DNA from: Clostridia bacterium
GTDB taxonomy: Bacteria > Bacillota > Clostridia > Christensenellales > CAG-1252
Reading direction: 5' to 3'
Length of the DNA: 22,623 bases
Assembly (NCBI GenBank): GCA_017455385.1
Contig: JAFTBD010000130.1
Location: forward strand, 1 to 22,623
Both the position numbers and the translations under genes were made by a program. The notes under the pieces were generated by a model. It saw nothing but the letters and a program-made list of their open reading frames with translations, searched no databases and was not told where the DNA came from. Within the stretch, counting starts at the first letter, position 1, and every line of letters starts with the position of its first letter. Shown one piece after another: positions 22,516-22,623 of the stretch.

Positions 22516-22623
22516 CATATAACGGGTAAAACCCTCCTTCATAGGCGGCACGAAATCGTGCTGTAGCCTAACTTGCCTATCGCGAATCGGTTATTACTTT
22601 TTGAATGGGTCGGTTACTTCAAA
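22516..22623. other. Unassigned structured end of window
   Basis: ATAGGC and GCCTAT enclose a hairpin GCACGA-aa-TCGTGC at about 22542-22580. On the minus strand the last bases read FEVTDPFKK then a stop (22594-22596), which could be the end of a gene from beyond the window, too short to support. I see no identifiable RNA family. Confidence 0.3.

Noticed and set aside
22516..22623. Known structured RNA, or the 3' end of a minus-strand gene
   Set aside because: The hairpin matches no family I can recall, and only nine codons of a possible gene end are inside the window.

Overview
This looks like a chromosomal segment from an uncultured Clostridia-type Firmicute, probably a gut anaerobe. The pointers are a feoA-feoA-feoB operon with a FeoB-associated Cys-rich peptide, GGAGG-type ribosome binding sites, strong TTGACA/TATAAT promoters, short U-tailed terminators, an oxygen-sensitive redox gene cluster and a lipoprotein with InlB-type repeats. 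The intergenic repeats resemble those I associate with Christensenellales-like gut lineages, but that placement is a guess from memory and no search was done.

Layout. 3-791: 3' part of tuf (EF-Tu) and its terminator. 844-1374: intergenic repeats with no gene. 1375-1974 (-): TetR-family regulator, divergent from the iron operon feoA1-feoA2-feoB-Cys-rich membrane peptide (2160-5128), with two palindromic operator candidates between them. 5167-5409: a small double desulforedoxin-like Cys protein. 5575-6888 and 7233-8444: tandem paralogous membrane-anchored phosphodiesterases of the alkaline phosphatase superfamily. 8445-9548: over 1 kb of repeats. 9549-17219: a probable operon of a small membrane protein, a YwaF/TMEM164-like membrane domain fused to an ABC ATPase, an ABC permease, a membrane-anchored BIG2-like protein and a large lipoprotein, closed by a perfect 15-bp terminator. 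17220-17733: repeats and the terminator of the next unit. 17734-20461 (-): a flavin/2Fe-2S reductase and a CrtI-like FAD oxidoreductase, divergent from an iron-dependent alcohol dehydrogenase and a C_GCAxxG_C_C protein (20729-22384). 22385-22623: repeats, a terminator and an unassigned structured patch.

The most unusual content is intergenic. First, four copies of a roughly 122-129 bp inverted-repeat element (called E here) have a fixed architecture but interchangeable parts: end arms, inner stem and CGTAC-N5-GTACG core are mixed between copies while the arms remain complementary. In three copies the left end supplies the stop codon of the upstream gene, and in two the inner stem is followed by a U-run like an intrinsic terminator. 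Second, three arrays repeat a short word (AACTTCACT, or AACATCGT and its complement) between small hairpins of differing sequence. Third, a GGAATGC-heptamer module recurs beside these, and one copy is interrupted by an insert bracketed by 13-bp direct repeats.

Functionally, the window combines ferrous iron uptake probably under a TetR repressor, small metal-binding peptides, surface phosphodiesterases, an exporter/lipoprotein unit of unknown substrate, and a divergent flavin/iron redox cluster. All family assignments come from motifs read by eye.
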